A stretch of DNA of 64,000 bases from Melanocharis versteri (Eukaryota; Chordata; Aves; Passeriformes; Melanocharitidae). Position 1 is the stretch's first letter. Each line of letters starts with the position of its first letter. A model generated the notes under the pieces. The model did not search any database, had not been told where the DNA came from, and saw nothing but the letters and a program-made list of their open reading frames with translations. The stretch lies in NCBI GenBank assembly GCA_013397845.1, contig VZTG01001080.1, positions 984,536-1,048,535 of the forward strand, in the 5' to 3' direction. Positions 22,021 to 35,300 of the stretch are shown here, one piece after another. Both the position numbers and the translations under genes were made by a program.

Positions 22021-25000
22021 AGATCCCCTTTCCACCTCACTGATTCTACTTTTCCTGCAGCTGTTACTGCGTTTACTCTCAGAGATTGAATTGAAAAGAA
22101 TAGCTGCAAGAGGTTATGAAAGAAAGGCAGTTAGTTGTTTCACCTTTTGCTGTGGAGCCTATACTGAAGAACTAACTTCAGTGGTCTGGCCTCTGCAAGG
22201 TAAACTATGAGCTGCCATTTATGAAAGTTGCCTCTCTGCCCCTTCATGCTATTTTGGTCTGGTGACTTGTGCTGTCCAGTAATTCATTCACTGAACAACG
22301 TTTCCCAAAAGGACAGACAGAAGAGCTCATCGTCATCACTTCAAGGGTCCAGTACTCAGCACTGGGATATGGAGGACAAGCTCTTTTTCAAATCCACTAT
22401 CCTGGGATAACTTTGCCTCACTCTGACATCTTTTTCAATGCTCTTGAGTGCATCTGAAAAATTCCTTCACTGGCATAGAATTATATGACCCTGAATACTC
22501 CTCATCTCTTTTTTTTGACACATGCAAACATTTGTTTTGAATCTTACCGAAATTGCTGTTGTAGCACGATGGTCATACCTATACAGTGACCTGGCTACAA
22601 ACTGGATCTGTCTTGATTCAGGTACGTTTGTATATATAAAAATTAAGTCAGTTCTGGAGACCTATTTCAGGGAATGCACAGTCACTGCTCAAAACTAGTA
22701 TTCTCCAGAAAAAAACAAGAAAGAATATCAAGATGAGAATCCTGGGTAGATCAACTTATAATGCTTTGTTTATGTGAAAGGCAGACAGGCTGATAGATGC
22801 TACCATGCTGCTTTTGGAACCAGTTCTTAAACACAGTAAAATTTCATATTACCTCAATGCATGTTCTGCTAAATACTGATTTTTTTTCTTTTGTAAATGT
22901 TCTCTGACTTTTTAATAATGTGTGTATGTAATATCTTCTAGTTTGGGAAGTCTCTGGTTTATAGTGAAGATGGAAAAACTAATGAAAGTGGATGTTGGCA
23001 CTATAATATCTCCTGTCATCTGGAAAGACAAAATACTGAGTAAGATGTAAGGTTTGGATGCCAGTTTTGCTGTGCTAGGTGCTAGAGTTAGAATGCAATT
23101 GCTGAAAGGCCGAAATAGTTAATGATGTCAGCTGGGTGATGTGACCTGCATTAGGCATACAAAAAAGCATCTGAACATGTTATGGTCTTTAATGCCAACT
23201 ATGAAATACATTGCACTTACAAAGGCCCAGCAAAGTCCATCCTTTTAAAGAACCGAGTAACTCCTATGTCACAATGACCACTCTCAGCTACCATATCAGC
23301 TGGTCTTTACTGACTTTTTTAATCTTAGCCAAGATGCTGTCTGAGTTGTGCTCGGTGCAGGATGGCAGAAGTAGGACAGGGCAAGGTGAAGCCAAGAGCA
23401 CTCAGTGTGATTATGTTTGTCATCTTGTTCCTGGGGCTGCAAACTGATTCAGCCCCTTAGGCTGCCTCAGAGTTGCTCTCTGTGGCACCTAGATGCCCAT
23501 GTCTGCAAGGAATCTTTCAACACACAGCTAGTTGCCAGGATCCCTGAATGTAAAGTGACTTTAAAAATCATTAGTATTTTTTGTATAAGCTATATGCTGT
23601 ATATTTGAGAATGCTAATGCATTTTATTTTCTGACTGCTGAAATATCCCATGTTAGCATTGACGGATTTAAAAAAAATTCTGTGCTCGTTTCACTGTTTT
23701 TAAAACTGCATTTTCTTTCAGCATGGCTATTCTCATCTGTAAATATATTCTTTCTGCTGAGACATCAGTTTTGATTAGAGTTGGCTTTCTAGCTGAAGGC
23801 TCTTGAAAAAGCTGTCTGGACTTCTATGGAGGATGTGATCAGATGTTGTTCCGTCCTACTAGCTACCTTACAGTGTGTCTTTTTGTATTCGTCAGAAGCT
23901 TCTAAATCCCAAAGAACACAGTTTTCGCATATATTTCTCTTTCATAAATGCAGAAATAACATCAGCCGAAAGTGCATTCACTTTGGTCATCCTATCATGT
24001 TTCCAAGCCAGCATTAGAACAGAAAGCAGTAGTAATATTGAATTGACAGAGAATTATTCATCTGCCTTTTCTCCCCCATGACCCTTACCTATCTACCCTG
24101 ACTCCGACACACGATGGACAATTAAACACTTTTTAATCCCTGGGGACTCCACTCTCCCCCTCCTTTTTAAAATCAGTGTAATGTCTGCTACTTTCTTGTA
24201 AGTGTGGGAGGTTTCTTCTCCAGTCCTTACCGTAGGTATGGAAACCTTTACCAGAGAACAACAGGGAGGCAGCACTGGGCCGAACTGGTAGCTCTGGGGA
24301 GGCAGAACCTGCAAAGTGTCCAATTTAAAGGGGTTATGAGTTATGCTGTAATGGTTACAGCCAGATCCTGGCAGCTTCCACACCAAGAGTAAGCATCTCC
24401 TCATGACTCAAAGCTGCAGCCAGGCAAGGGAGTCCCTGGCTGTCTGGCTCACATGTTTTTAAGGAAAGAGTGGCATCTGCCAGGGCCAGGAGATGTATGA
24501 GGAGGTATGTGAGGAAAAGCATTTTGGAAATGGAAGGTGAAACAAAAGGAATGTGTGGAGGGGGGCATGTGACGGCACAGCTGGAGATACACTCTTGGAA
24601 GAAGATGGCTCACAGCAGGGCAGGGGCATCCCTCAGAGCCTGAAGCTGTGGGCTGCGTGTGTGACACTCCTCAGGGACTGCACTCCACAGAGGAGGCTCA
24701 GAGGAAAGGGAACTGATTAAGAAGCAACAAGCAGCGAGTGGAAAATATTACACAACCCCAATTTACTGCACCTCCCATCACCTCACTAAAAGATTTGTGG
24801 TGGGTGAGTGTATTAGACAGCAAAAGCAAGGGAAATTGAGGCTAGGAAGTGGGAAGAAGTATTTGACTGAAATAGAGGGTGGTTTGCTTTTGACAGAAAT
24901 GAGACTTCTCACCAGTCTTATTGGGAACGGAAAAAAAGGATTCCCTCCTCTTAGCACTATTCTTGTTTTCATTTATTCACCAAAAAGAATTCTTCAAGAG

Positions 25001-28000
25001 CAAAAAAACTAAAACAATCCCAAGGAATCCCTCAGAAATATTAGCAAAGGTGACACATTTTGGTCAAGGAATCAAACTCATGGAACAGAAGAGGGCCACA
25101 AGGCACAAAAATCCTGTGGATTAGGGGAAAAGTATTATTTCTTTGGCAAAAACTTGTGTAGGTTTTTTTTTTTTCTACTCTGTGAAAACCAGATAAGTAA
25201 TTTCAAAGGAAAATTAAGTTTTCACATTTTAATAATTTCCAAGTGGGAAATAGTGAATAAGTCTTGGAATCTCACTCCAGTCTGTTTATGTAGAATATTA
25301 CTTAGAGACTTTCCTCAGAGATAGCTCTATGGGAAACCCAACAGTCTTGTAAGAAATAAAGATGTGGTGCTAAGAAAGAAGAGCTGAGTAGTCTAAGATA
25401 GATTCCTCCCTCTCCTCTCCAGATGGAGGGATGGAAGGCATCAAGAGAAGAGGAAACCATGTTCATAGATGGTCTGATTCTGTGTTTACACCTGGAGCAA
25501 GATGAGAGTTTGGATAAAAGGCTAAGATATTGTATCTCAATGGATACAGTATTTGATACCAGTTTTGACTGAATAAAGTAAGTCTTTCTTAAGCAAGTGA
25601 AATCACTCCAGATACTGCTTGTGCTTCTTACTGTTCTGTATAGTTTAGGTGGGATACCCTGAAAGATAATGTTTTGAAAAAAAAAGAAAAATTAATATAC
25701 CAGGTATTATACATGCAAGAATAGTTTCTCACTACAGTGGCTTAATTTCTATCATTTGTCTCAGAACCCTGAGTTTATAGGCATATTAGTAACAGAACAC
25801 ATTCAAGTCCAGATTCTCGTAAAGATTTGCAGAAAGACTTCTGTTTCAGGAAGATGTCCAGATCTTGAAAACTACTTGAGATCCAGTAGCGTGTGTCAAG
25901 ATGCACTGGAACATCTCAAAGCTGAGTGTTTTCCACTTCAAAATTAACCTGTGTAGGAGCCTTAGAAAATGCAGTTGCTGTTTAAGGGAACAAATAGGGA
26001 AATGTGGTTGTTACACTTCTGAGAACCTGGCTTATACACTGTAACTTGTCCATCTCTCAAACTCCAAGTGTTTTGGTAGAGGTGTAGTCCGAAAACTAAA
26101 TGGAATGTCTAAGTAGACATTTCTTCAGACTCTTACCAATATATTATACCTCGAATACATTATAATGCAGTGTGCTATATCCCATAATATTTCACAGTAG
26201 TTCAATAACTGCAAAATTAACTTCATGACTAAAGTACTGAAAACCCCTGTGGTCTCATTCTAACGTACATGATTTTCAGAAGCTAAAATTCTGTCGCAAT
26301 TGAAGCTTACACTGTAGTTTGAGGTCTTCTTACTGAAATCTCGCTGTTATAAATAAATCTCTAATTGGAATTGTTTTTTCTTCCCCCAGAAGATTTGGTA
26401 ATAGATCCAGGTATTTTTAGAAGCAAAGCATACTCAAATATATTTTAGTCTCCTGTTCCAAAGCACAAGTACTCCTCACATGATTATGCACCTCCTGCAA
26501 TGTCAACTTTCCTTTACTTGGCAGCTTCAACATATTGCCATGAAACAGAAATTTATAAATAGCTGTTTAAAAGACTCTCCCCACCCCCTCTGATTTCTAG
26601 GGTTTTCTCTCTCATTTCTTCTTGAAAAGACCAGTTTAAATTCAGACTTGAAGAGACCCCTGGAAATAGATTTGTGCTGACCAAACAGAACTTTCAGTAT
26701 TTTGATAAGAAAGGGAACTTTATGAAGTCATATAAATGACAATTTAAAAAGTAGCTGCTATCCAGCACTGTGCTTTCTTAATGTCCTCAAGAGATGACAT
26801 ACAAATTTTAGTGAAGTAGAATGCATTTTAAAATGATGTGTAACTAAGCACAGAAGCTTACTGCAATTGTATGCTATTAAAGTAAAAAAAAAACCAAACA
26901 AAAAACCAACTATTCCCCAGTTCAGGCGAACAAGATGTCAGTATTTGGTTCTACATGAACTCCTTAGGAAGAAAGGCTCAAATTTTTGCTGAGAAAGGGC
27001 ACACAGTAGCTCAGGTTGGCTTTCCCCCTGCTGTAGAAGCTTAGTGGTTTAGAATATGAGTCCAAGTGTAGCAAGCATGATAATGCCAACTTGACCTATT
27101 AAAATTCTCTTTCAAAGGTTTTGGCATATCTTTAAAATGGTAATAAGCCTAATGATCTAGTACAACAGCCTCCAATAAAAGTGCTGGAAGACTGTCTTAG
27201 GGATACAAGAAAATTTTACTTCAACATTTGCAATACTTACTGTTCTTCTGTTAGATGTATTTCCAACAAAGTGGTGAGTAATATCACTTAATCTAAGTCA
27301 ATTAGCCAAATGGTCTGTATTCCATATTTTTAAAATTTATTTCCCATCAGGGATACAATTTGCTTATCATCATTATTTTTCACCCTGTGCTTTTGATTTC
27401 TACAGAATTTTAATTTTCTATAACCTAAGGGAGTGAGCTGAAGTCTGCATTGGGGGAAACTTACACAGGAGCAATTTTGCTTTCAGCAAGACCTGAAAAA
27501 TTAACCTTCCACTCAAAAAACAAGGCTAAAATATGAGATCTGCATTTGCAGTCTTTATGAAAGAAAATTACTAAGCTGTTCCTCCAGTCAGAGCCTATAA
27601 ATGGAGCTAAAGAGGAAAAGAATACACTAAAGGACATAATGAGATCCCAAATTTTAATCCAGTTCAGGGACTGTAGCCAAATCTCTCATGCATCTGACTT
27701 CTGTGGGATTTAGACTTAAATTAAGAATATTCTTAATTGCTTATGTTAACATTTTCTTTAATCAAGGCCTAAGGAACAGGGCAGAAAAGTCAGACAGTGT
27801 CAGGGTGAGCTGCCATCTGTGCGTTTGCCACACAAAGGGTGGATTATCAATCTGAAAGCTATTTGGAAGAGTCAAGGGGCAAAATGAACAACGAAGGAGG
27901 GGCAGGCAAAGCTCTAAGAGACTCCTTACGGGAAAGCAAGATAAATGGCAACAAAGACTGATGGTGACAAGGGGGCATGGTTTCTGTTTGCACACCAGCT

Positions 28001-28028
28001 AGTCCAGGTGTTTAAGAAAAGACTGATT
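22021..28028. other. Six kilobases without recognised features
   Basis: Mostly AT-rich unique-looking sequence. A GC-richer island around 24.1-24.7 kb yields overlapping frames of up to 103 codons on both strands but no domain. Short A or T runs occur at 25169-25176 and 26885-26893. No CR1, LTR, RNA gene or exon is identified. Confidence 0.5.
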
Positions 28029-28122
28029 GTGGCGCTTAGTGCCGTGGTGTAGTTGAAAAGTCAGAGGTTGGACTGGATGATCGCAAAGGTCTTTTCCAAC
28101 CCAATTGATTCTGTGATTCTGT
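28029..28122 (+). mobile_element. CR1 LINE 3' tail
   Basis: About 95 bases: 'GTGGTGTAGTTGAAAAGTCA', 'GAGGTTGGACTGGATGATCG' and 'AGGTCTTTTCCAACCCAATT', then GATTCTGTGATTCTG. A typical 5'-truncated CR1 insertion. The 102-codon frame at 28053-28361 begins inside it and is not a gene. Confidence 0.9.
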
Positions 28123-28739
28123 CTTGCAGGAAGGACTCTTGCAAGCTCTCAGAGACCTATCATTTGCTTGGTGCTTTTTCAATTAATCCAGTGGAAAGCT
28201 CTTACTGCACAGGGAACTGGCTGCGGGCAGGCATTTTGTATTGGCACAGCCTGTTGCTTCAGCACGTTAATTCGCCAGTCACTATCTGTGAAACTCACTC
28301 TGGTGTTAAAGAGAAAGCAGGAATAAGAGGTGGAGCTGTGCATTTACGCTTTGATACCTAATTTCAAAATGTCTCTTCACTTATATTATTAGAAAAGTCA
28401 CATATTAATATAATTTCTTAAATAACAAGTGTTTATTAGCAATTTAGGCACAAGACATGTCCTTTTCTAAAATGTCAAAAGACTTGTTTAAATAAGCACT
28501 TGACACTGTATTTCCTGAACCTTGCTAAATGGACATGATTTGAAAAAGAAATAGAAGAAAGAAAAAAAAAGTCTTTTTTCTCCAATATTTGCTCTTAATA
28601 GCACATTTTTTACAGAAAATGTATATAGAATGCTCTCACTAGGTCTTGGCTATGGTGATACAGGATACAAACCTCCTTGGCAGAAGAGGGAACTAAAACT
28701 GGGGTGGGATTTGGCTCAGTCTAGCTTCTGTGTCTCTGT

Positions 28740-29030
28740 CTACAGGCAGTGTCCACACAGGCCTTGTAGTGAGTACATATCAAGAGCTGGATGCAGCAGT
28801 CTGCCACTCCTTGGCATAATTTGTGTATGACTTGAGTTTCTATAGGTATTTCCTCTGGTTTCCCTTATAAGAACAAGACTGTCCATAGGTCCTGTGTCAT
28901 ATCTGCTAGGCTCTAGGTGCCAGCTTCATTGTGCATCTTAAATGGCATCAAGGTGCCTGTGTGTAGGAAACAAAACTGAGGCCCTATTCCATAGAGTCTA
29001 AAGGTGCCCTAAAGATGCCTGCTTCAAGAT
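28740..29030 (+). repeat. Ancient dispersed repeat, family A, copy 3
   Basis: The core 'GGTCCTGTGTCATATCTGC' near 28888 matches the cores near 10085 (plus) and 6541 (minus). Following it are several AGGTGCC/GGTGCCT words, characteristic of old sauropsid interspersed repeats. Ends are not defined. Confidence 0.4.
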
Positions 29031-29599
29031 AGCATGGACAAATTTTCACTCCACTAACTATAATGGGACCTTAGCAATTATTCAATATAAATAACTGCAA
29101 TAACTAGCTAAAGCCAGAGAAGCTGAATCCCAGCTTGGGCATCTAGTGTTTTATTTGGCGGGTCTCATTGTCTCTGGCTACCACTTGAAGACAAGCCTGT
29201 ATTACTCTATCATATGTTGAGGCTGACCAATAGCGTTCTCTGGCTGTATTTCCAGGATTCAGCTTTCGTGTGCAAAGAGAAAGAACAATGCTTTACTTGC
29301 AGAGCTTTATGAGTGGGCTATGGCTGTCTCTGCTCAGTTGTGACTGCAGTACTTTCGAATTCCAGGGAAAAATTTAAATTCCTGAAGAGATTATTATCAG
29401 AAACTTGAGTATTTGCTGATTTTGTGCGTCACTGGACTTAAAACGTAATTTTTTGAACAATTGTTTGCACTCACTTGCCAAAATGATATTTGCGTTATGC
29501 TTCAGGTGAACATTGTCTCTTGTGAATCTGCAACTTATGTAGAGAAGATTTAATGTCACTGGTGCAGAACAGTAAGAGCACCTCACTGCTCAGGAGGGC

Positions 29600-30125
29600 A
29601 GAACAGGCTGTTCAGGAGGGATGGGCAGAGCAGGCAAGGTGGGAAAGGTGCACCCTATATATGGGAGAAGTTTGGCTTTACAGCCCTCACAGGTAATGTT
29701 GATGTGGTTGAGAGCCTGTGGGTAAGAATTGGGGGATGGAAAACAAAGAAGATGTCATTGTGGGTGTCTGTTCTTAATTACCCAGCCAGGATGATAGTAC
29801 TGATGAGTTATTCTATAGGCAATTAAGAGAAATCTCTGGATTGGTCACCTTTGTCCTTATGGGAGACTTCAATTTCTCACACGTCGGTTGGGAATACCAT
29901 ACTGTCACTGTTGGGATGAGTAAGGCTGGGAAATTCCTTAAGTTTCTTGAAGACAATTTCTTTACACAAAGATTCAGTGAGCTAGGATAGGTGCCCTCCT
30001 AGATTTGCTATTTGGGAATAAAGAAGGATTTGTGGGAGATGTGATAGTAGAAGCCTGTCTTGGCCACAGTGATAACAAAGAGGTTGAGTTTCAAATGTTT
30101 GGTGCAATAAGAAAAAAGGCCCACC
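29600..30125 (+). mobile_element. CR1 LINE fragment, endonuclease region of ORF2
   Basis: A decayed piece of the CR1 apurinic-type endonuclease domain. The codons at 29859-29873 read MGDFN, the Asp-Asn motif of this endonuclease family. About 130 bases further, in another frame, 30005-30120 reads 'LFGNKEGFVGDVIVEACLGH' followed by SDNKEVEF. The family normally has SDH here, and the catalytic His is Asn. The frame change between the two motifs shows an indel. There is no RT domain or 3' terminus downstream. LINE copies usually lose the 5' end and keep the 3' end, so the 3' part was lost later or displaced by the sequence starting at 30126. Confidence 0.85.
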
Positions 30126-30400
30126 TCTGCCAGCAGGCTGGGGAGCAGTGGGCACTCAGGCTGTTTTTCCTCTTTTTCTGCAGCTCCCAGGAGGAGAAGG
30201 AGCTCTGGATCAGCACACTTCTGCTCAGGCCCTTGGTGTTCTTGCTGCTAAACATCAGCAGAAATGTGGCCCCAGCAGGATGACCTCCACCAACCTGGCT
30301 ATTTGCACAGGGCCAAATCTTTTGAGCCCACCTGAGGAGGTGGTGGGCAAGGCGGTATTTACCAGCTGACTACAGCCTTCCGAGCCCAGCCGAGCTGTGT
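30126..30400. other. GC-richer segment abutting the CR1 endonuclease fragment
   Basis: About 275 bases clearly richer in G+C than the surroundings, open in two plus frames (30005-30283 and 30148-30369). I do not recognise it. It could be a diverged repeat, a captured transcript fragment, or unrelated unique sequence joined by the deletion that removed the CR1 3' part. Confidence 0.35.
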
Positions 30401-31996
30401 TGATCAGAGGTGCCTGGCTCATTCTTACCCATTTTATTCTATAGTGTAATAGGACTGCTGTGCGGTCTTCAGAAGATTTTGAGAATTTGGATCATCAGAG
30501 TAATTTTGATTGTAGTAGACGGACATTGTGCTGTCAGTTGGAGACTGAACAGAAGCTGCATTTCTCCAAGATGTTTTACTTTTCCTTTTAAACAATATCT
30601 GTATATACAGTCTGTAGGAAGCTTAGATACTTTTCCCCAAAAGCTTAGAATAAATTTAATGTTAACAAGTTACTGTACTGACAAGTACTGGTTGAGATGA
30701 CCTAAGATACATTGTGTAAATCTTTTCAAAAACAGTCCTTATATATTCTGGCTATCTTTGAATACTCCTGTTTCATTTGACATGAAAAATACTTTTGAGC
30801 ACATATCACTTTTGAGCTGCAGATCAAGGGGCTTGTGATCCAGCTGGAAGAAGCAGTGCTGCTGTACTTACACTCACTATCGTTGGCAAGAATCACGCCA
30901 ACTGCATTATGTGACACTCTGCAAAAACACCTTTTCCCAAGCTGTCATCCAGCTGCAACTGCTTTATTCCAAACCCCGGTGTGTTGCCACTACCAAGAGC
31001 ATAACATTCATTAAAAAGGCTCCTGTCACTGCAGTTTTAGTATTGCCCAGTAACACGGTATTTATTTGCAAGAATTTCCTGTAAGAATGTAGGTGGTAAA
31101 ATGGACTGCATTCACTTGAAGTAATTTTCTCCAGGTTGGAGAAAACTGGTAGCAAACACTAAAATGATTTCCGTACTGCATTAAACATAACATATGAATG
31201 GGGGCATATACCACTATTGAAATGCAGGTCCTTTGTGTCTCTCCCACTATATTAGAACGAATGTGTCTTTGTAGCTGCATCATGCAGGCAAGCTGTGTGT
31301 TTTTACCTATTTGAGTAGACAGATATTCTGCAATTATGATATGCCTATTACATGTATTAACTATATTGTGGTATCACCCTGTATCTTGACAGTGCCCAAA
31401 AGCAGTTTGCCCTGTAAAAACCAAAACCAATAACACAATAAAAATCATAAAAGCTGAAGTCTTGAAGAGCTTCCAAGGTAAACTTACACAGGTTTTAGTG
31501 GAAGATAAGAATAAGTGAAATGGAGGCAGTGAATGGTCTGTAATACAGTTTACATAAATGTGACAGCTACATAGAAAAACCTTGTATTACATTGGCAGGT
31601 TTTCTGTAAAAATATGTATGTAAAACAGAGATATATGCTTTATTATAGAATGAATATATGTAATATAAAAGATTGTTTATGTGAAAGAGTGAGATTCTTC
31701 ATATTAAACTGTTGGTTTCTATTTCCAGTGTGTCAAAATAACTGGAGGAAATTTGTGGTCTGGCTTTTAATAACCTGGAGCACAGCGATTCAGCCTTCTA
31801 TGGGGAAAGTTGTGGAAGATATAGTCAGGCCATCTGATACAAAATAAGGCAGCAGAGGATTACAAAGCATTGTTTTCCTATTAGAGGTGCTGTCAGGAGT
31901 TTGTTACAGACATTAAAGTTCTGAATGGAGACTCAGGTATCAGTGATACTCCACTGCTGCCTGAGTTCACTTGATCAAGGGAAAGTAAGTCTTCCT
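30401..31996. other. Non-coding stretch, nothing recognised
   Basis: AT-rich, with frames of at most 96 codons and no domain. No interspersed repeat is recognised. Confidence 0.55.
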
Positions 31997-32020
31997 TGTC
32001 TGTCTGTCTGTCTGTCTGTC
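31997..32020. repeat. (TGTC)6 microsatellite
   Basis: Six perfect TGTC units, followed by TCTC. A short tetranucleotide tract, potentially polymorphic. Confidence 0.95.
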
Positions 32021-32199
32021 TCTCTTTTAAAATAATTATGTATGTACCAACAAAGGTAATACTCTCTAAGGAAGGCTGAGCTTATAGCTGATAAGTAATG
32101 CAACTAATTGTCCACAGGGCTCCCAACATGAGACAATCCAGTCCTGTTTCCTCCTGCATCATAGGATGGGGTTCATGTCACCTGGCTTACACTACCAAA

Positions 32200-32360
32200 A
32201 TATTAATGGTTCACCTCTCAGCCTCTCATCCAGACACTTCATGACCAGTGGAGAGAGACAGCCACACCGAGGGCAGTCCAGCTGTCCTACACCGCTATTC
32301 TAGGATGAGATGAAACGTCGTTTGAAGGCAGTGGTCTGTCTTCAGTGTCTGAACAGAGAC
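32200..32360 (+). repeat. Ancient dispersed repeat, family B, copy 1
   Basis: It contains 'TTCTAGGATGAGATGAA' and a following TTGAAGGCAGTG, which align with 'CACTAGGACGAGATGAA' and CTGAAGGTGCCTG near 49580. Upstream CACACCGAGGGCAG also matches a CTTCACAGAAGGATTC block there. Highly diverged; family name unknown. Confidence 0.35.
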
Positions 32361-35300
32361 AATATTTATGACTCTGTATCCAAGCTAGATTTACAATCAT
32401 TAAAGATAAGCAATACAAAATTATACTCTTAGTCATTCTATTACAGATCACACAAGTGAATAATACCTCACAAGAGTGTTTATGTGAGCTATTTTTATTA
32501 CAACATTTTAAGCAAAGCCATCTGATATGAATTAAACAATCCCACTATTAGAACAATGCAATGCCTTTCATTTAGTGTACAAAGTTTTCCTTTTTCTCCT
32601 GGGATTGAATCTGTTAAAAGTGAAGCATTTAGTTGTATTTTCAACTGGAATGGAGATGAGCATAACCTAAAATGTCAGAAGAGTAGAAGTTAATATTTGG
32701 AGGGAGATATACTCTGCATTACATTCTTGGTGTGTATTTCTCAAGACATCCAGCTGCAAAGTATAGCAAAGCAGTGATGCACGCTGTGGGAGATTTTGAG
32801 TACATCTATTCTTTTATGTCTTTATGATATATAAGAATTATATTAGTTATATCACTTAGTGGTTCTTTACTGCATTTTCAGCCCTTTATGTCTAAGAAAT
32901 TCTAATATTAGTATAAAGAAAGAAAGTGGGCAGGCTACTAACTGGGCCTCCCAGCTGAGCTGGGCTCTCAGCCTGCCTTGTCCCTCTAACCTGCTGCTCT
33001 TAGGAGGTGTGGGGGAACAGCTCTTATGCATGGGGGCCCCAGAGATCCCACATGAGTACTCTGAAAAAACTGTCTGCTTCTTCAGACAGCTGGTTCCTGC
33101 TTTGACTTACCTTCTGGAGGAACAAAAGGCTTTAATTGACTACAGAGGCAACCTGGTGGTCCTACATTAAACTTGTCCACTATGAGATAACTTTATATGC
33201 TCTTGTGTGATGCAAGAGAAATGCTTAACCAGAGGAAGCTGTGTTGGAGCAGATGTGTGCCACAAGAAGAGACAAAGTGAAGTAATTAAAGTTTAAATTC
33301 AGCATCTTATGGCCAGTGCTGTGGAGTAATTCCATTTCTGGCAGTCAAATGCTTTAATCCGTGCTAGCGTTTGTCTTCAGAATAATGTATACATTATGGA
33401 CTGGGAAGAATAAATGTCATAACTATGAGTCACATAGGCCAATTTTAAATTACTAAGCATCTGTTTTTATATTGAAGTGTCAAATGCACAAGTAATCAGA
33501 GTGAAACCCAAAGGAATGCAGGGAAAATGTAAGCATTTTTGTCTCAAACTGGGAATGTATTTGTTGATATAAGCATTTCTATGTTAAGCGTTTCCTTCTA
33601 CTGGTCAATGATGCAACCTGTTCAGAGGTAGCCAGTGAAAAGCAGAAATTTGTAAAGGATAGAATGGCCTTTGCACTATTTGTCCCAAGCTATTTACACA
33701 TCTGCAGAGTAACTCAAAGGAGGCTGTTCACAAAGACTGTCATTTGGCCCTTTAGTATCCCGAGTACATTATCCCGTGAGTTCTTCAATCTGTGAAAGAA
33801 AAGTGGAGAAGAACAAAAAGGATGAGAAGAAGGGCTCACTGAGGTCTTGCTGGAGATCAGGATCAATAAATCTTTAGTACAAACCTCAAGAACCTTGTAG
33901 AAACTTCAAAGCGCAAAGGAGCTTTGCTTTATGTTCACAAACAGCCTTTTGCGAGTGTGATTCAGTCAATACACCAATTACCAATGTAAACCTGGGTGGT
34001 CTTCCCACAACCAGCTGTTTTTGTGTTGCATTGATACCTCATGCCCTTACAAGATAGCAGGTCTTCCTCCACTCTTCCTCGAGTGGGTCTGCCATTGGTT
34101 TGTTCCAAGGGGCTGCCAGTGTGCTTCTGATATCATGAATGTTTCTGAAAAGAGGCAGCAGAAATGCAAGATGGGCAGTGTTTCAGATCAGAGCTGGTCT
34201 TTAACTGGCATACGTAGGCATTGTTTCACCAAAAGCAACTGATAATTATTAGCTCTGCTCTCTACCTAGTGTTGTTGTAAAATGAGAATCTTATTTCTTT
34301 GATTTTTGAGCATTTCTGTGTATTATGTCAGTGGTGGGTTTGGATTTTCTTACAAAGGCCTGTGCATTCTAATTAGCAAGTTGCAACTGATCACATTTCA
34401 AGATTCCTGTTTCCCTTTTTTTTCTCATTTTTTTGTTTGTCAGAAAACCAATGAAGTGCGAAGCAAATTCAGAGGAAGAGGACACAGAGCAGAAATCATA
34501 CTATACTCTTGCAATCTCAGCTAGGCAGACAGGAAAACCAAGCTACTTGAAGAGTCCAAGTCCTTTCATGACTCAAGTATAATTAAAATCCAAAAAACCA
34601 CCAACAAACCCCTCCTTGTTCTTGCTTAACATTCCCAGCGTTCAAATTCTGCTTCCCTTACTAGCTTGCGCGGTGGAAGCACATGTTGGCAAGGGTGCCA
34701 TTCATTACTGCAACCTTCTGGCAGTAGACACAGGGTACTCATGGTCCTCAAACTCTGAGTTTCTTACCAGGCCAGCAGCTGCAGGGAAGATGAGGATGTG
34801 GGAGTGTAAGTATGATGACAGTAAAGTTCAGCAGTGCACAGCAACGGAGGTGGTGTGGACAATGGAAAGACGAGTACAAACGAGTGCAGGAGGAGGATGC
34901 AGGGCACAGATGCTGCTTCCTCAGTTTGACTGGAACACAGGCTAAATTCTGGGCTCTGGGAGATGCAGGAGTACATCTGAATCTCAGTCTGATTCATCAA
35001 AAAAACCTCATTGTGGCCACTGGGGAATGCTTTGAAAATGGGACTCAAGTTTGTTCAGTGTTAACCATAGTCCACAAAAATCATAGTTATGGAAGCTAAA
35101 ATTACCTCTGTTCATTTTAGTTCTGCTTAATGTTCAACTAGGGAAGCTCAGGATTGCCACCTCAGGCTGCAGTCTGGTCTGTAACTCCCCCGTCATTAAA
35201 GCTCCACAGAAGTTGTAGCGTTTAACAGACGCTGCTCCCTTAATTTCTGGCCAGGTTTCTGAAGAGATTTTCCTTTCCGTACAAACTCCCACACAGAGGC

